Assembly: GCA_900554325.1 (NCBI GenBank)
Contig: USHA01000047.1
Location: 1 to 16,302 of the forward strand
DNA length: 16,302 nt
Reading direction: 5' to 3'
Source: an uncultured Collinsella sp.
GTDB taxonomy: Bacteria > Actinomycetota > Coriobacteriia > Coriobacteriales > Coriobacteriaceae
Shown one piece after another: positions 1 to 5,990 of the stretch. Positions within the stretch are counted from its first letter, which is position 1, and every line of letters begins with the position of its first letter. Both the position numbers and the translations under genes were made by a program. Below the pieces are notes generated by a model. That model worked only from the letters and a program-made list of their open reading frames with translations, was not told the DNA's origin and did no database searches.

Positions 1-40
1 ATCAAGACGGAGCCGGGCCTTGTTGCATTTGCCCAGATAA

Positions 41-77
41 AACCTGCCAAAATGAACCTGTCCCTTTTTGGCAGGTT
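41..77. repeat. REP-like palindrome at the 3' end of the GntR gene
   Basis: A perfect 12-bp inverted repeat, AACCTGCCAAAA at 41-52 and TTTTGGCAGGTT at 66-77, encloses a 13-nt loop. The last two bases of the GntR stop codon lie inside the right arm. On the minus strand the hairpin is followed by TTTTATC, so it may also work as a weak terminator for that gene. On the minus strand the right arm and loop contain AAAGGGACAG, which recurs in the palindrome at 9717-9746. That suggests a dispersed repeat family rather than a gene-specific terminator. Copy number in the genome cannot be seen from here. Confidence 0.6.
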
Positions 78-777
78 AGCGGAGCTTGCTGGTCTCGAAG
101 TACTCGGGGAACTGGTCCAGAACCTCGGTCTGGTTGCGGAACATCATGTGCAGGTGCTTGCTGACCAAAAAGCTCGCTTCGATGGGGTCGCGACCGGCGA
201 TAGCGCGGCGAATCTGCTTGTGCTCGTTCACGATGTCCTGATTGTCGAGAACCTGCGTGGCAGCGCGCAGCCAGCGGAAGCGCTCCAGGTCGGCATTGGT
301 CTCTTCGAGCCACGACCACACGGTGCTGCGACATGCGATGCTAAAAATCATGTGATGCATGAGGTTGTCGCTTAAAAAGAAGCCGATGCGATCCTCATCG
401 GCCATGGCCTTTTCCTGCAGCGCGATGGCGCGGTCGAGCTGCTCGATGCCGGCCGACGTGGCGCGTGCACAACACTCCACGATCACCTGCTTTTCCAGAT
501 GTTCGCGGATGTAGCAGGCGCTCTCGGCAAGGGTGAGGTTGATGGGCGAGACATAGGTGCCGCTCTGGGGCACGGTGCGCACCAGGCCTTCCTGCGCCAA
601 GCGCACCAGCGCCTCACGCACGGGCGTGCGACCCATATCCAGGTCATCGCAAAGCTGTTTGACGCCGAGTTTTTCGCCCGGTTTGTAATCCAGGTAGACA
701 ATCTTGCGTCGAATGGTGTGATAGGACTGGTCCTGTAGGCTCGTTTCCTGCTCGCCGACGTGCATCGATTCTTCCAT
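76..777 (-). CDS. GntR-family transcriptional regulator, FCD (FadR) subfamily
   Basis: This is a 233-residue DNA-binding regulator. Residues about 15-78 form the GntR winged helix-turn-helix, with the typical MGRTPVREALVRLAQEGLV stretch at 48-66. Residues about 83-215 form an all-helical FCD ligand domain. The usual FCD metal-site residues are present as Asp137, His141, His186 and His208, so a metal-assisted carboxylate ligand is likely; the ligand itself cannot be told. The start at 777 has a GTGAGG ribosome site four bases upstream. A second Met lies four residues in. The gene is divergent from the putative sulfate exporter at 950, and the palindrome at 849-865 between them is a good candidate operator. 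Regulation of the exporter is inferred from position only. The family assignment is firm. Confidence 0.9.
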   Translation of the reverse strand: MEESMHVGEQETSLQDQSYHTIRRKIVYLDYKPGEKLGVKQLCDDLDMGRTPVREALVRLAQEGLVRTVPQSGTYVSPINLTLAESACYIREHLEKQVIVECCARATSAGIEQLDRAIALQEKAMADEDRIGFFLSDNLMHHMIFSIACRSTVWSWLEETNADLERFRWLRAATQVLDNQDIVNEHKQIRRAIAGRDPIEASFLVSKHLHMMFRNQTEVLDQFPEYFETSKLR

Positions 778-848
778 AGCGCCTCACTGCCGTTGTATCA
801 CACTCATATGTCAGTTGTTTATTATGCCGCGAATCAGTCCTCCGTGGT

Positions 849-865
849 GGGTAATTCAATTACCC
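849..865. promoter_or_regulatory. Perfect 17-bp palindrome, candidate GntR operator
   Basis: GGGTAATTCAATTACCC is an exact inverted repeat of eight bases per arm around a central C. It lies in the divergent spacer between the GntR regulator and the exporter. FadR-type GntR proteins bind short palindromes with GT and AC half-site cores, and this site has GGTAATT/AATTACC arms. It is a convincing candidate binding site of the adjacent regulator, but binding is not shown. Confidence 0.55.
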
Positions 866-904
866 GATGGATACTTTTGCAGCGCTGTGCCCCGCTCGTT
901 GCCG

Positions 905-910
905 TATCAT
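905..910 (+). promoter_or_regulatory. Possible -10 box for the exporter gene
   Basis: TATCAT lies 39 bases before the exporter start codon and would place transcription start near 917. No good -35 box stands at the normal spacing, so the call is weak. The palindrome at 849-865 would then lie about 60 bases upstream of the transcription start. Confidence 0.25.
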
Positions 911-949
911 GAACCGTCGCAAAAAACAGACCGAAAGAAGGAATCCTCT

Positions 950-1984
950 ATGCAATTGGCTCATGCCGCACGCGAGCGCTGGAAAGGCGTCCTGTTCTGC
1001 CTGGTCATTGCCATTCCCGCGACGTTGCTCGGCAAACAGGTTGAGGTGGTCGGCGGTCCGGTATTCGCCATCCTCTTTGGCATGGTCCTGGCGCTCGTCT
1101 TTCCCAAGAATCGTCGCGAACAGCTCGCCGCCGGCGTCACCTATACGTCCAAAAAAGTCTTGCAGTACGCGGTTATCCTGCTTGGCTTTGGCATGAACCT
1201 CTCCCAGATTCTGTCCAAGGGCGCCCAGTCGCTGCCGATTATCGTGGCGACGATCTCGACCTCGCTTGTCATCGCCTTTGTGCTCTGCCGCGTCATGAAC
1301 GTGCCGGGTAAGATCGCGACGCTTGTGGGTGTGGGTTCGTCGATTTGCGGCGGTTCTGCCATCGCCGCGACCGCACCCGTCATCGATGCCGACGATCGCG
1401 AGATTGCCCAGGCTATTTCGGTCATCTTCCTGTTTAACGTTATCGCGGCGCTCGTGTTTCCAACGCTCGGCGGCATGCTCGGGCTGACCAACGAGGGCTT
1501 TGGCCTGTTTGCCGGTACCGCCATCAACGACACCTCGTCCGTAACGGCTGCGGCGAGCGCCTGGGACAGCATGCACCCCGGCGCCAATGTGCTCGAGAGC
1601 GCCACAGTGGTCAAGCTCACCAGGACGCTGGCCATTATTCCCATCACGTTGGTCCTCGCATGCTGGCAGATGCATCTGGCGCGCAAGGCCGGCGGCGACG
1701 CCAAAAGCACGTTCTCCCTTAAACGCGCGTTTCCCATGTTCGTGCTGTTCTTTGTGCTGGCGAGCGTAATCACCACGGTGCTTCAGCTTCCCGCGTCCTT
1801 TACGGCGCCCATCAAGGAGCTGTCGAAGTTCTTTATTGTGATGGCCATGGCGGCTATTGGTTTTAATACCGATATCGTCGAGCTGGTCAAAAAGGGCGGC
1901 AAGCCCATCGCATTGGGCTTTTGCTGCTGGATTGGCATTGCGTGCATGAGTTTGGGAATGCAACACGTGCTGGGAATCTGGTAG
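950..1984 (+). CDS. YeiH/UPF0324-family putative sulfate exporter
   Basis: This 344-residue polytopic membrane protein belongs to the YeiH (PSE, UPF0324) family. It has about nine to ten hydrophobic segments, for example residues about 14-31, 36-53, 73-90, 96-115 and the last 20 residues. The family glycine- and serine-rich motif GVGSSICGGSAIAATAPVI and the GTAINDTSSVTAA motif are both present. The open frame extends upstream to 815, but the ATG at 950 has AGAAGGA about eight bases before it and gives the usual family length. The family is described as putative sulfate or sulfonate exporters; direct transport data are sparse, so the substrate is uncertain. The upstream neighbour is a divergent GntR regulator, whereas a LysR regulator is the better known partner of yeiH in enterobacteria. 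Confidence 0.87.
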   Translation: MQLAHAARERWKGVLFCLVIAIPATLLGKQVEVVGGPVFAILFGMVLALVFPKNRREQLAAGVTYTSKKVLQYAVILLGFGMNLSQILSKGAQSLPIIVATISTSLVIAFVLCRVMNVPGKIATLVGVGSSICGGSAIAATAPVIDADDREIAQAISVIFLFNVIAALVFPTLGGMLGLTNEGFGLFAGTAINDTSSVTAAASAWDSMHPGANVLESATVVKLTRTLAIIPITLVLACWQMHLARKAGGDAKSTFSLKRAFPMFVLFFVLASVITTVLQLPASFTAPIKELSKFFIVMAMAAIGFNTDIVELVKKGGKPIALGFCCWIGIACMSLGMQHVLGIW

Positions 1985-2036
1985 AGAAGTAGCTTGTTTG
2001 CGTGCTGGTTGCTGGTGAGCGCATTCTCACGGTGGA

Positions 2037-2124
2037 GCGATAGGAGCTCTTGCGGGTATGGCTTGTCCGCAGGTTTATAAGTCCCGAAGAGCTCTTATCG
2101 CCCCGCCAGGATGGCGATGCGGGG
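2037..2124. other. Long hairpin pair in the exporter-regulator spacer
   Basis: The 266-bp spacer 1985-2250 holds a large stem. GCGATAGGAGCTCTT (2037-2051) pairs with 2087-2101 with one wobble, and it is extended by CGGG (2053-2056) against CCCG (2083-2086). The loop is 26 nt. A second hairpin with CCCCGC/GCGGGG arms follows at 2101-2124, and a small one (GTGAG/CTCAC) precedes it at 2015-2030. No U-tract follows, so a classic intrinsic terminator is not supported. It could be a U-less terminator for the exporter gene or a regulatory RNA or DNA structure. Confidence 0.45.
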
Positions 2125-2131
2125 CAACACC

Positions 2132-2165
2132 TATACTCGCAGGACGGCGCTTTCTGCCCTATAGT
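2132..2165 (+). promoter_or_regulatory. Two possible -10 boxes for the Fis-type regulator
   Basis: TATACT (2132-2137) and TATAGT (2160-2165) each match the -10 consensus at five of six positions. Neither has a clear -35 box. Downstream, 2201-2214 holds the short palindrome CGGTCGTGCGACCG and 2183-2198 holds TTCAA/TTGAA arms. Either could be an operator in the leader. Confidence 0.25.
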
Positions 2166-2250
2166 GTTTGGTGAGCAATATCGTTCAATTTTGAAACACT
2201 CGGTCGTGCGACCGTCGGCGGCTGCATGTCGCCGCGGACAGGGGCAAATC

Positions 2251-3468
2251 ATGGATAGCGATGCCAAGCTGAACATCTTGACCGAGGCCCTGGCTGCTGC
2301 CGGGGCCTCGGCATTGGCAATCGATGCGCGTGGGGACGTCGCGATCTCGACCATGAATGACGCGGCGCTTGAGCGGGATGTGGCGGCTTTTGTAGCTGAG
2401 CGCCTCGACCGTATAGGAGACGGCGCGCGTCTGGTTATGGGGCGTGCGGGTGCGCGCCTGAGCCTGACCGTTCGCCCCACCGACAAAGAGGGCGGGGGGC
2501 TTTGGGTCGTCGTGGTCCGCGAGGTGCGCGGTGCCGCGGCGCATGCGGGCATCGAGTGGCTCAACGCCGACGAAGTTGAGGCCCGCTACGAATCGAGCGC
2601 GTACGGCATCGTTGAGGGGGCGGCCTCGGTGGCTGCGCCGGTTGCAGAGAGTTACGCGCGCGGTGTGCCTCTTATGCTCGAGGGCGAGCTGGGAGCGGGT
2701 CAGGTCGAGATCGCCAAGCGCCTCTATCTGGACGGTCCTTTTGCCGATCAGCCCTTTGTTTCCGTTGCGCTCGATGAGCTCACCGAGCGCGGTTGGCGCC
2801 ATGTACTCAAAAGCGTCGAATCGCCGTTGTTCCAAATGGGGCTGACCCTTTGCATTGAGGGCTGGAACGCGGTTGGCCCCCAGCGCCTCCGCGAGCTGGT
2901 CTCCACGATGACCGACACCGCGTTGGCGACGCGCTGCCATGTGGTGCTGACGGCGAATGACATGCCGGGCGGCGGCGAAAGTGATCAAGCCGCCTTTGTG
3001 ACCGAGCGCTTCGCCTGTGCGGTGAGCGTCGCGCCGGCAATCGCCGAGCAGGGAGCCGCGTCGACGAAGGTCGCGCGCTATTTGGAATATCTCGCTGATG
3101 CATTTGGGACGGCAGCGCCCACGCTGTCTGCCGCGGCGACGAAGACGCTCGATGCTTACCGCTGGCCGCGCAACTATCTGCAGCTCCGCGAGGTCTCGGA
3201 ACGACTGTATATATTGGTGGGGACGGGCACGGTGGACCGCGCTGTGGCGGAGGAAGTGCTCGCCCAAGAGGACGTGATTAAGACCGCAACCTTTGGCGCC
3301 CCGACGCTTGAAAGTGACCTGTATATCCTGCGACCGCTGGCCGATACCGAGCGAGATATCGCGCATCTGGTTGTAGACCATCTCCACGGCAACCGAACCC
3401 GTGCGGCGGAGGTGCTGGGCATAAGCCGTACAACGCTGTGGCGCTTGCTGAAGGACGATGACCGTTGA
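2251..3468 (+). CDS. Fis-HTH regulator with a degenerate sigma-54-activator-like AAA+ domain
   Basis: This 405-residue protein is laid out like a bacterial enhancer-binding protein. Residues 1-105 form a possible degenerate sensory domain, about 110-330 an AAA+-like domain, and about 383-400 a Fis-type helix-turn-helix (AEVLGISRTTLWRLL). The ATPase core has lost key residues. The Walker A region reads GELGAGQ (145-151), with Gln in place of the catalytic Lys. The Walker B position reads TLCIEG rather than TLFLDE. No GAFTGA sigma-54 contact loop is visible. The sensor-II region RWPRNYLQL (304-312) is still recognisable. Sigma-54 activation is therefore unlikely, and a role as a plain DNA-binding regulator is inferred. 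ATG 2251 was chosen over upstream in-frame starts because it follows a G-rich site and the upstream residues look non-coding. The next gene starts 84 bases downstream. Confidence 0.72.
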   Translation: MDSDAKLNILTEALAAAGASALAIDARGDVAISTMNDAALERDVAAFVAERLDRIGDGARLVMGRAGARLSLTVRPTDKEGGGLWVVVVREVRGAAAHAGIEWLNADEVEARYESSAYGIVEGAASVAAPVAESYARGVPLMLEGELGAGQVEIAKRLYLDGPFADQPFVSVALDELTERGWRHVLKSVESPLFQMGLTLCIEGWNAVGPQRLRELVSTMTDTALATRCHVVLTANDMPGGGESDQAAFVTERFACAVSVAPAIAEQGAASTKVARYLEYLADAFGTAAPTLSAAATKTLDAYRWPRNYLQLREVSERLYILVGTGTVDRAVAEEVLAQEDVIKTATFGAPTLESDLYILRPLADTERDIAHLVVDHLHGNRTRAAEVLGISRTTLWRLLKDDDR

Positions 3469-3479
3469 GCGAGGCGCCC

Positions 3480-3508
3480 GTGACCGCACGCGACGCGTGT
3501 GCTACAGT
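3480..3508 (+). promoter_or_regulatory. Predicted sigma-70-type promoter for the membrane protein gene
   Basis: GTGACC (3480-3485) and TACAGT (3503-3508) are separated by 17 bases. Each is a fair match to the -35 and -10 consensus. Transcription would start near 3515, about 38 bases before the ATG at 3553. This suggests the membrane protein can be expressed apart from the regulator upstream. Confidence 0.4.
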
Positions 3509-3552
3509 CCAAAGCGTTATTGTTTCGATTTGGTTACGGCGTGCGAGGGCAT

Positions 3553-4128
3553 ATGGCTGAGACTTCAAAACCGAGCCGCAGAAGGCGGAGTGCCGCGCCG
3601 GTCAACCGACGCACAACATCGGTGACGTGGGGCAAACACGCCTCGGGGTTTGATGGCTCGTTCAAGCGCACTAAATACGGCTATCCTTCGGCAAGCGCCC
3701 GCTTGGCAATGCAGGCAGAGTCCTCGCTGTGGGGCCGCAAACGCGTGGTGGGCTCCAAGCTCAAGCACGACGGCACGCTCGGCTACATCAGCCGCGGGGC
3801 AGCCCGCCGCAGTGGGCTCAATCCTGCTGGTTGGCATCGTTATGTGCCGATCGTGGCCGCCGTTGCAGTGATCGTCATCGCGTTCGCTGCGCTCGGATAT
3901 GCCGGCGGTGGCGCCAACTTGGACGCAATGTTTAAATCGCCCGAGCTCGCGCATGTAGGTACAGAAGTTGTCGAGGGCGCTCAGGCCCAGACGAGCGTCG
4001 CGCCCCAGCGCAGTATCGTTGCGGCGGCCTCCACCATCGCCGATGTGCAAAAGGACGAAGACAAGCAAGGCGACGACGCCGAAACGGCCCAGGCAAATGA
4101 AACGGCAACAACTCCATCGGCGGGATAA
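3553..4128 (+). CDS. Hypothetical single-pass membrane protein
   Basis: I do not recognise a family in this 191-residue protein. The first 97 residues are very basic (Arg/Lys-rich, starting with SKPSRRRRS). One hydrophobic helix follows at about 98-117 (YVPIVAAVAVIVIAFAALGY). The last 70 residues are acidic and rich in Ala, Thr and Gln, with low complexity towards the end. By the positive-inside rule the basic part would be cytoplasmic and the acidic tail external. The frame is open from GTG 3499, but ATG 3553 is preferred: GAGGG stands just before it and the upstream residues overlap the likely promoter. The gene lies 84 bases after the Fis-type regulator, in the same direction. A DNA- or cell-envelope-associated role is possible but unproven. 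Confidence 0.65.
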   Translation: MAETSKPSRRRRSAAPVNRRTTSVTWGKHASGFDGSFKRTKYGYPSASARLAMQAESSLWGRKRVVGSKLKHDGTLGYISRGAARRSGLNPAGWHRYVPIVAAVAVIVIAFAALGYAGGGANLDAMFKSPELAHVGTEVVEGAQAQTSVAPQRSIVAAASTIADVQKDEDKQGDDAETAQANETATTPSAG

Positions 4129-4172
4129 GTTGCGAGTGGGGCAGCAAATTTGGGACGGGGCCTTTCAGCGGG

Positions 4173-4196
4173 TCCGCCGTTCGGTAGAATGGCGGA
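4173..4196. terminator. Hairpin between convergent genes, possible terminator
   Basis: TCCGCCGTTC (4173-4182) pairs with GAATGGCGGA (4187-4196), with one G-T wobble and a four-base loop. It lies between the stop codons of the membrane protein (+) and the nitroreductase (-). Neither side has a clear T-run, so efficient intrinsic termination is uncertain. Confidence 0.4.
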
Positions 4197-4201
4197 ACTA
4201 A

Positions 4202-4723
4202 TTACCTTACGTAGACCACGTTGTCGCGGCGGGGTTTGGGCTCGGGCAGCGTGTCCTCGGCATAGCCCAGAATGCAGTGACCGACACCGCGCAGGCTGCC
4301 GTCGGCGGGTAGACCCCAACTGGCCAGTAGCTCCAGGCCCTCGGGCGAATCGAAAACCTCGTGGGCGCGATGAATCCAGCACGAATCAACGCCCAGCGCA
4401 TAGGCAGCGTTGAGCAGGTTGCCCATGGCGAGCGAGCCGTCTTCCAGATGTGTGGGCACGCTGCGGTCAACCAGCACCACCACAACGGTCTTGGCGCCAT
4501 AGAAGGGGTCGCTGTTGCTGCCCATGACTTGCGCGTTGAGCTGCGAGAGACGCTCGACGGTCGCGGGGTCGGTGACGGCGACAAACGTCACCGGCTGGCG
4601 GCCCATGCCGCTCGGTGCATATTGGCCGGCTTCGATAATACGTGCAAGCTTTTCGGCCTCGACGGGACGATCGCTGTAGTTGCGGCAGCTGCGGCGGTGA
4701 ATGAGTGCTTCGATAGTCTCCAT
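4202..4723 (-). CDS. Nitroreductase-family FMN oxidoreductase
   Basis: This 173-residue protein belongs to the FMN-dependent nitroreductase family, which typically reduces nitro groups, quinones or flavins with NAD(P)H. The N-terminal IHRRSCRNYSDRPV segment carries the arginines that usually contact the FMN phosphate. APSGMGRQP (about 36-44) is the next family motif. The C-terminal GHCILGYAED and the closing KPRRDNVVYVR stretch also fit. The length is on the short side for the family but complete. The frame is open to 4819, but ATG 4723 is preferred because AAGGAG lies five bases before it and the usual METIEAL(I)xRRS start follows. The physiological substrate cannot be told. The gene is divergent from the small orphan gene at 5018. 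Confidence 0.88.
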   Translation of the reverse strand: METIEALIHRRSCRNYSDRPVEAEKLARIIEAGQYAPSGMGRQPVTFVAVTDPATVERLSQLNAQVMGSNSDPFYGAKTVVVVLVDRSVPTHLEDGSLAMGNLLNAAYALGVDSCWIHRAHEVFDSPEGLELLASWGLPADGSLRGVGHCILGYAEDTLPEPKPRRDNVVYVR

Positions 4724-5017
4724 GGTGTCTCCTTGCGGTGGCGTTGCAGATGCCCCGTTCATACCCGTCGGGCTCAAACGATAGACGGTCAATTGCCCGG
4801 CCAAAAGGATAGATTCCAATTGGGAAAGTAGGTTTGCATAAAAGTACCTTCAGAATGTGACAAACAAATGGGATGGTTAAACGTTTTATCCCGTCTACCC
4901 TGCGGTTTTTTACCACTTGCCTAAATGACGAACGCATAACCTCTGATAAAGGTTTTACTAAAGGAGTACCAACGTTTATCAATGCGCCGTGGTGGCGCCG
5001 GGCCAGGAGGTAACATC
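4724..5017. other. 294-bp divergent spacer with two palindromes
   Basis: The spacer separates the nitroreductase (-) from the small protein gene (+) and is AT-richer than the genes. It contains TTCCAATTGGGAA (4814-4826, CCAATTGG core), which could be an operator for the nitroreductase. It also contains an arm pair GGGAT (4870-4874) and ATCCC (4888-4892) around AAACGTTT (4879-4886), a core like LacI-family operators. A GCGCC/GGCGC hairpin at 4984-4998 sits just before the small gene's ribosome site. No gene or clear promoter pair is seen. Confidence 0.4.
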
Positions 5018-5308
5018 ATGTTCCAGGCTGGAGATGTCGTCGAGACCGATTTCGAAGGATTTCTGAAGCTGCTGCGTTCCAAGACGCGCGCTTTCGTGTC
5101 GATCAACGATCACGAGTACTACATCACGCACACCGATGGCTATTGGCGTGTTCAGGATTGCGAGGCCCTCAACGACAAGGGCCACTTTACTGACTGTTCT
5201 GAGTTGGTCAACACGGTCTGCGAGGTCGTCGAGCTGCCGTGGATTGCCGGCAAGAGCCTGCATGACAGCTTCTCGGGCGCTACGGTCTATGAGGCCGTCG
5301 CCGCTTAA
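5018..5308 (+). CDS. Hypothetical 96-residue soluble protein
   Basis: I do not recognise this small acidic protein. It has no signal peptide and no membrane helix. Mixed hydrophobic and charged residues with many aromatics suggest a compact alpha/beta fold. Three cysteines lie at 48, 60 and 68. It is almost surely translated: the perfect AGGAGG at 5005-5010 stands seven bases before ATG 5018, and codon use matches the neighbours. An in-frame ATG at 4982 lacks such a site. The gene stands alone, with a strong terminator 27 bases after its stop, so it is a single-gene unit. The function is unknown. Confidence 0.75.
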   Translation: MFQAGDVVETDFEGFLKLLRSKTRAFVSINDHEYYITHTDGYWRVQDCEALNDKGHFTDCSELVNTVCEVVELPWIAGKSLHDSFSGATVYEAVAA

Positions 5309-5334
5309 CAGGCAATAAAACCCGATTTTCACGT

Positions 5335-5370
5335 GACCGCTGGCGCCGCCCCCGCGCCGGCGGTCTTTTT
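5335..5370 (+). terminator. Intrinsic terminator of the small orphan gene
   Basis: GACCGCTGGCGC (5335-5346) pairs with GCGCCGGCGGTC (5354-5365), a 12-bp stem with one wobble and a seven-base loop. TTTTT follows at 5366-5370. This is a textbook rho-independent terminator. Confidence 0.88.
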
Positions 5371-5413
5371 CTGCCGATAGGCCATAAAAATGCACGCATT
5401 TGCGGAGAGCCTG

Positions 5414-5475
5414 TTGACGATAGTCAAAACTCGGACTAATCTAGAGACACATAATTGGTCAAAAATCGGACAATT
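5414..5475 (+). promoter_or_regulatory. MarR operon promoter with two tandem operator-like repeats
   Basis: TTGACG (5414-5419) is a good -35 box, with a weaker -10 near 5435-5442 (ACTAAT or TAATCT). Two 19-bp repeats cover the region: AGTCAAAACTCGGACTAAT at 5422-5440 and GGTCAAAAATCGGACAATT at 5457-5475. They are 15 of 19 identical and 35 bp apart. Each also has dyad symmetry (GTC, eight bases, GAC, with flanking AT-rich arms). The first overlaps the promoter and the second lies just before the MarR ribosome site. Autorepression by the MarR protein encoded next is the natural inference. Confidence 0.55.
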
Positions 5476-5489
5476 GAATGGTGGGATAG

Positions 5490-5990
5490 ATGAATAGTGC
5501 GGTTACGCTGGTCGACTTCGATCGGTTGCTCAATGGACTCGACCATATCTATTCGGAGTTCTCGCGCGCCTGCGGCCTTTCGGACTGCGCCTATTGGATG
5601 CTCGTCGACACTAGCACGGCGGGCGGCAGTATTGCCGTAAGCCGTCTGACAAGCGAATGGTTCTACAGCAAGCAGACCATCAACTCGGCAATTAAAACCT
5701 TGACGGCGCGGGGCTTCGCAACGTTGGGGTTTGCCGAAGGCAGTCGTAAGAACAAGGTTGTGAGCCTGACCGAAGAGGGCAGGCGATTTGCCGAGCGTTA
5801 TGCGCTGCCGGCACTCAAGGCCGAGCAGCGAGCCTTTGGCGCGCTTGAGCCATGTGAGCAGCGCGAGATTATGCGCTTGATCGGCAAATTCTCTCAGGTG
5901 CTCGGCGATGAGTGCGATGCCTTTAAGCAGCATATCGCTGCCGAGAGCCAAGCCGAGAATCAAGGTGAGGGGGAGTCGTGCGACTGTTAA
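5490..5990 (+). CDS. MarR-family transcriptional regulator
   Basis: This 166-residue protein has a MarR-type winged helix-turn-helix at about 48-105. The recognition helix region is WFYSKQTINSAIKTLTARGF, and the wing ends in KVVSLTEEGRRFAERY. Helices on either side would form the dimer interface. The start is ATG 5490 with a weak GTGGGA site upstream. The stop overlaps the first ABC transporter gene, so the three genes 5490-9716 form one operon. By analogy with other MarR-ABC exporter units it probably represses the operon until a toxic or signalling compound binds; the ligand is unknown. Tandem operator-like repeats precede the gene. Confidence 0.88.
   Translation: MNSAVTLVDFDRLLNGLDHIYSEFSRACGLSDCAYWMLVDTSTAGGSIAVSRLTSEWFYSKQTINSAIKTLTARGFATLGFAEGSRKNKVVSLTEEGRRFAERYALPALKAEQRAFGALEPCEQREIMRLIGKFSQVLGDECDAFKQHIAAESQAENQGEGESCDC

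Noticed and set aside
860..1966. Long open frame (368 codons) on the minus strand opposite the exporter gene
   Set aside because: It is the complement of a clear membrane protein gene. Its composition (Arg, His, Gly-rich) is that of an antisense shadow in GC-rich DNA, and it has no ribosome site.
2037..2101. Known riboswitch or T-box upstream of the Fis-type regulator
   Set aside because: I see no conserved core of any riboswitch class or a T-box; it is only a strong hairpin. The same holds for the ilvE leader, where no T-box motif is found.
2185..3489. 434-codon minus-strand frame opposite the Fis-type regulator
   Set aside because: The plus-strand frame encodes a recognisable Fis HTH and an AAA+-like domain. 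The antisense product is Arg/His-rich with no family resemblance.
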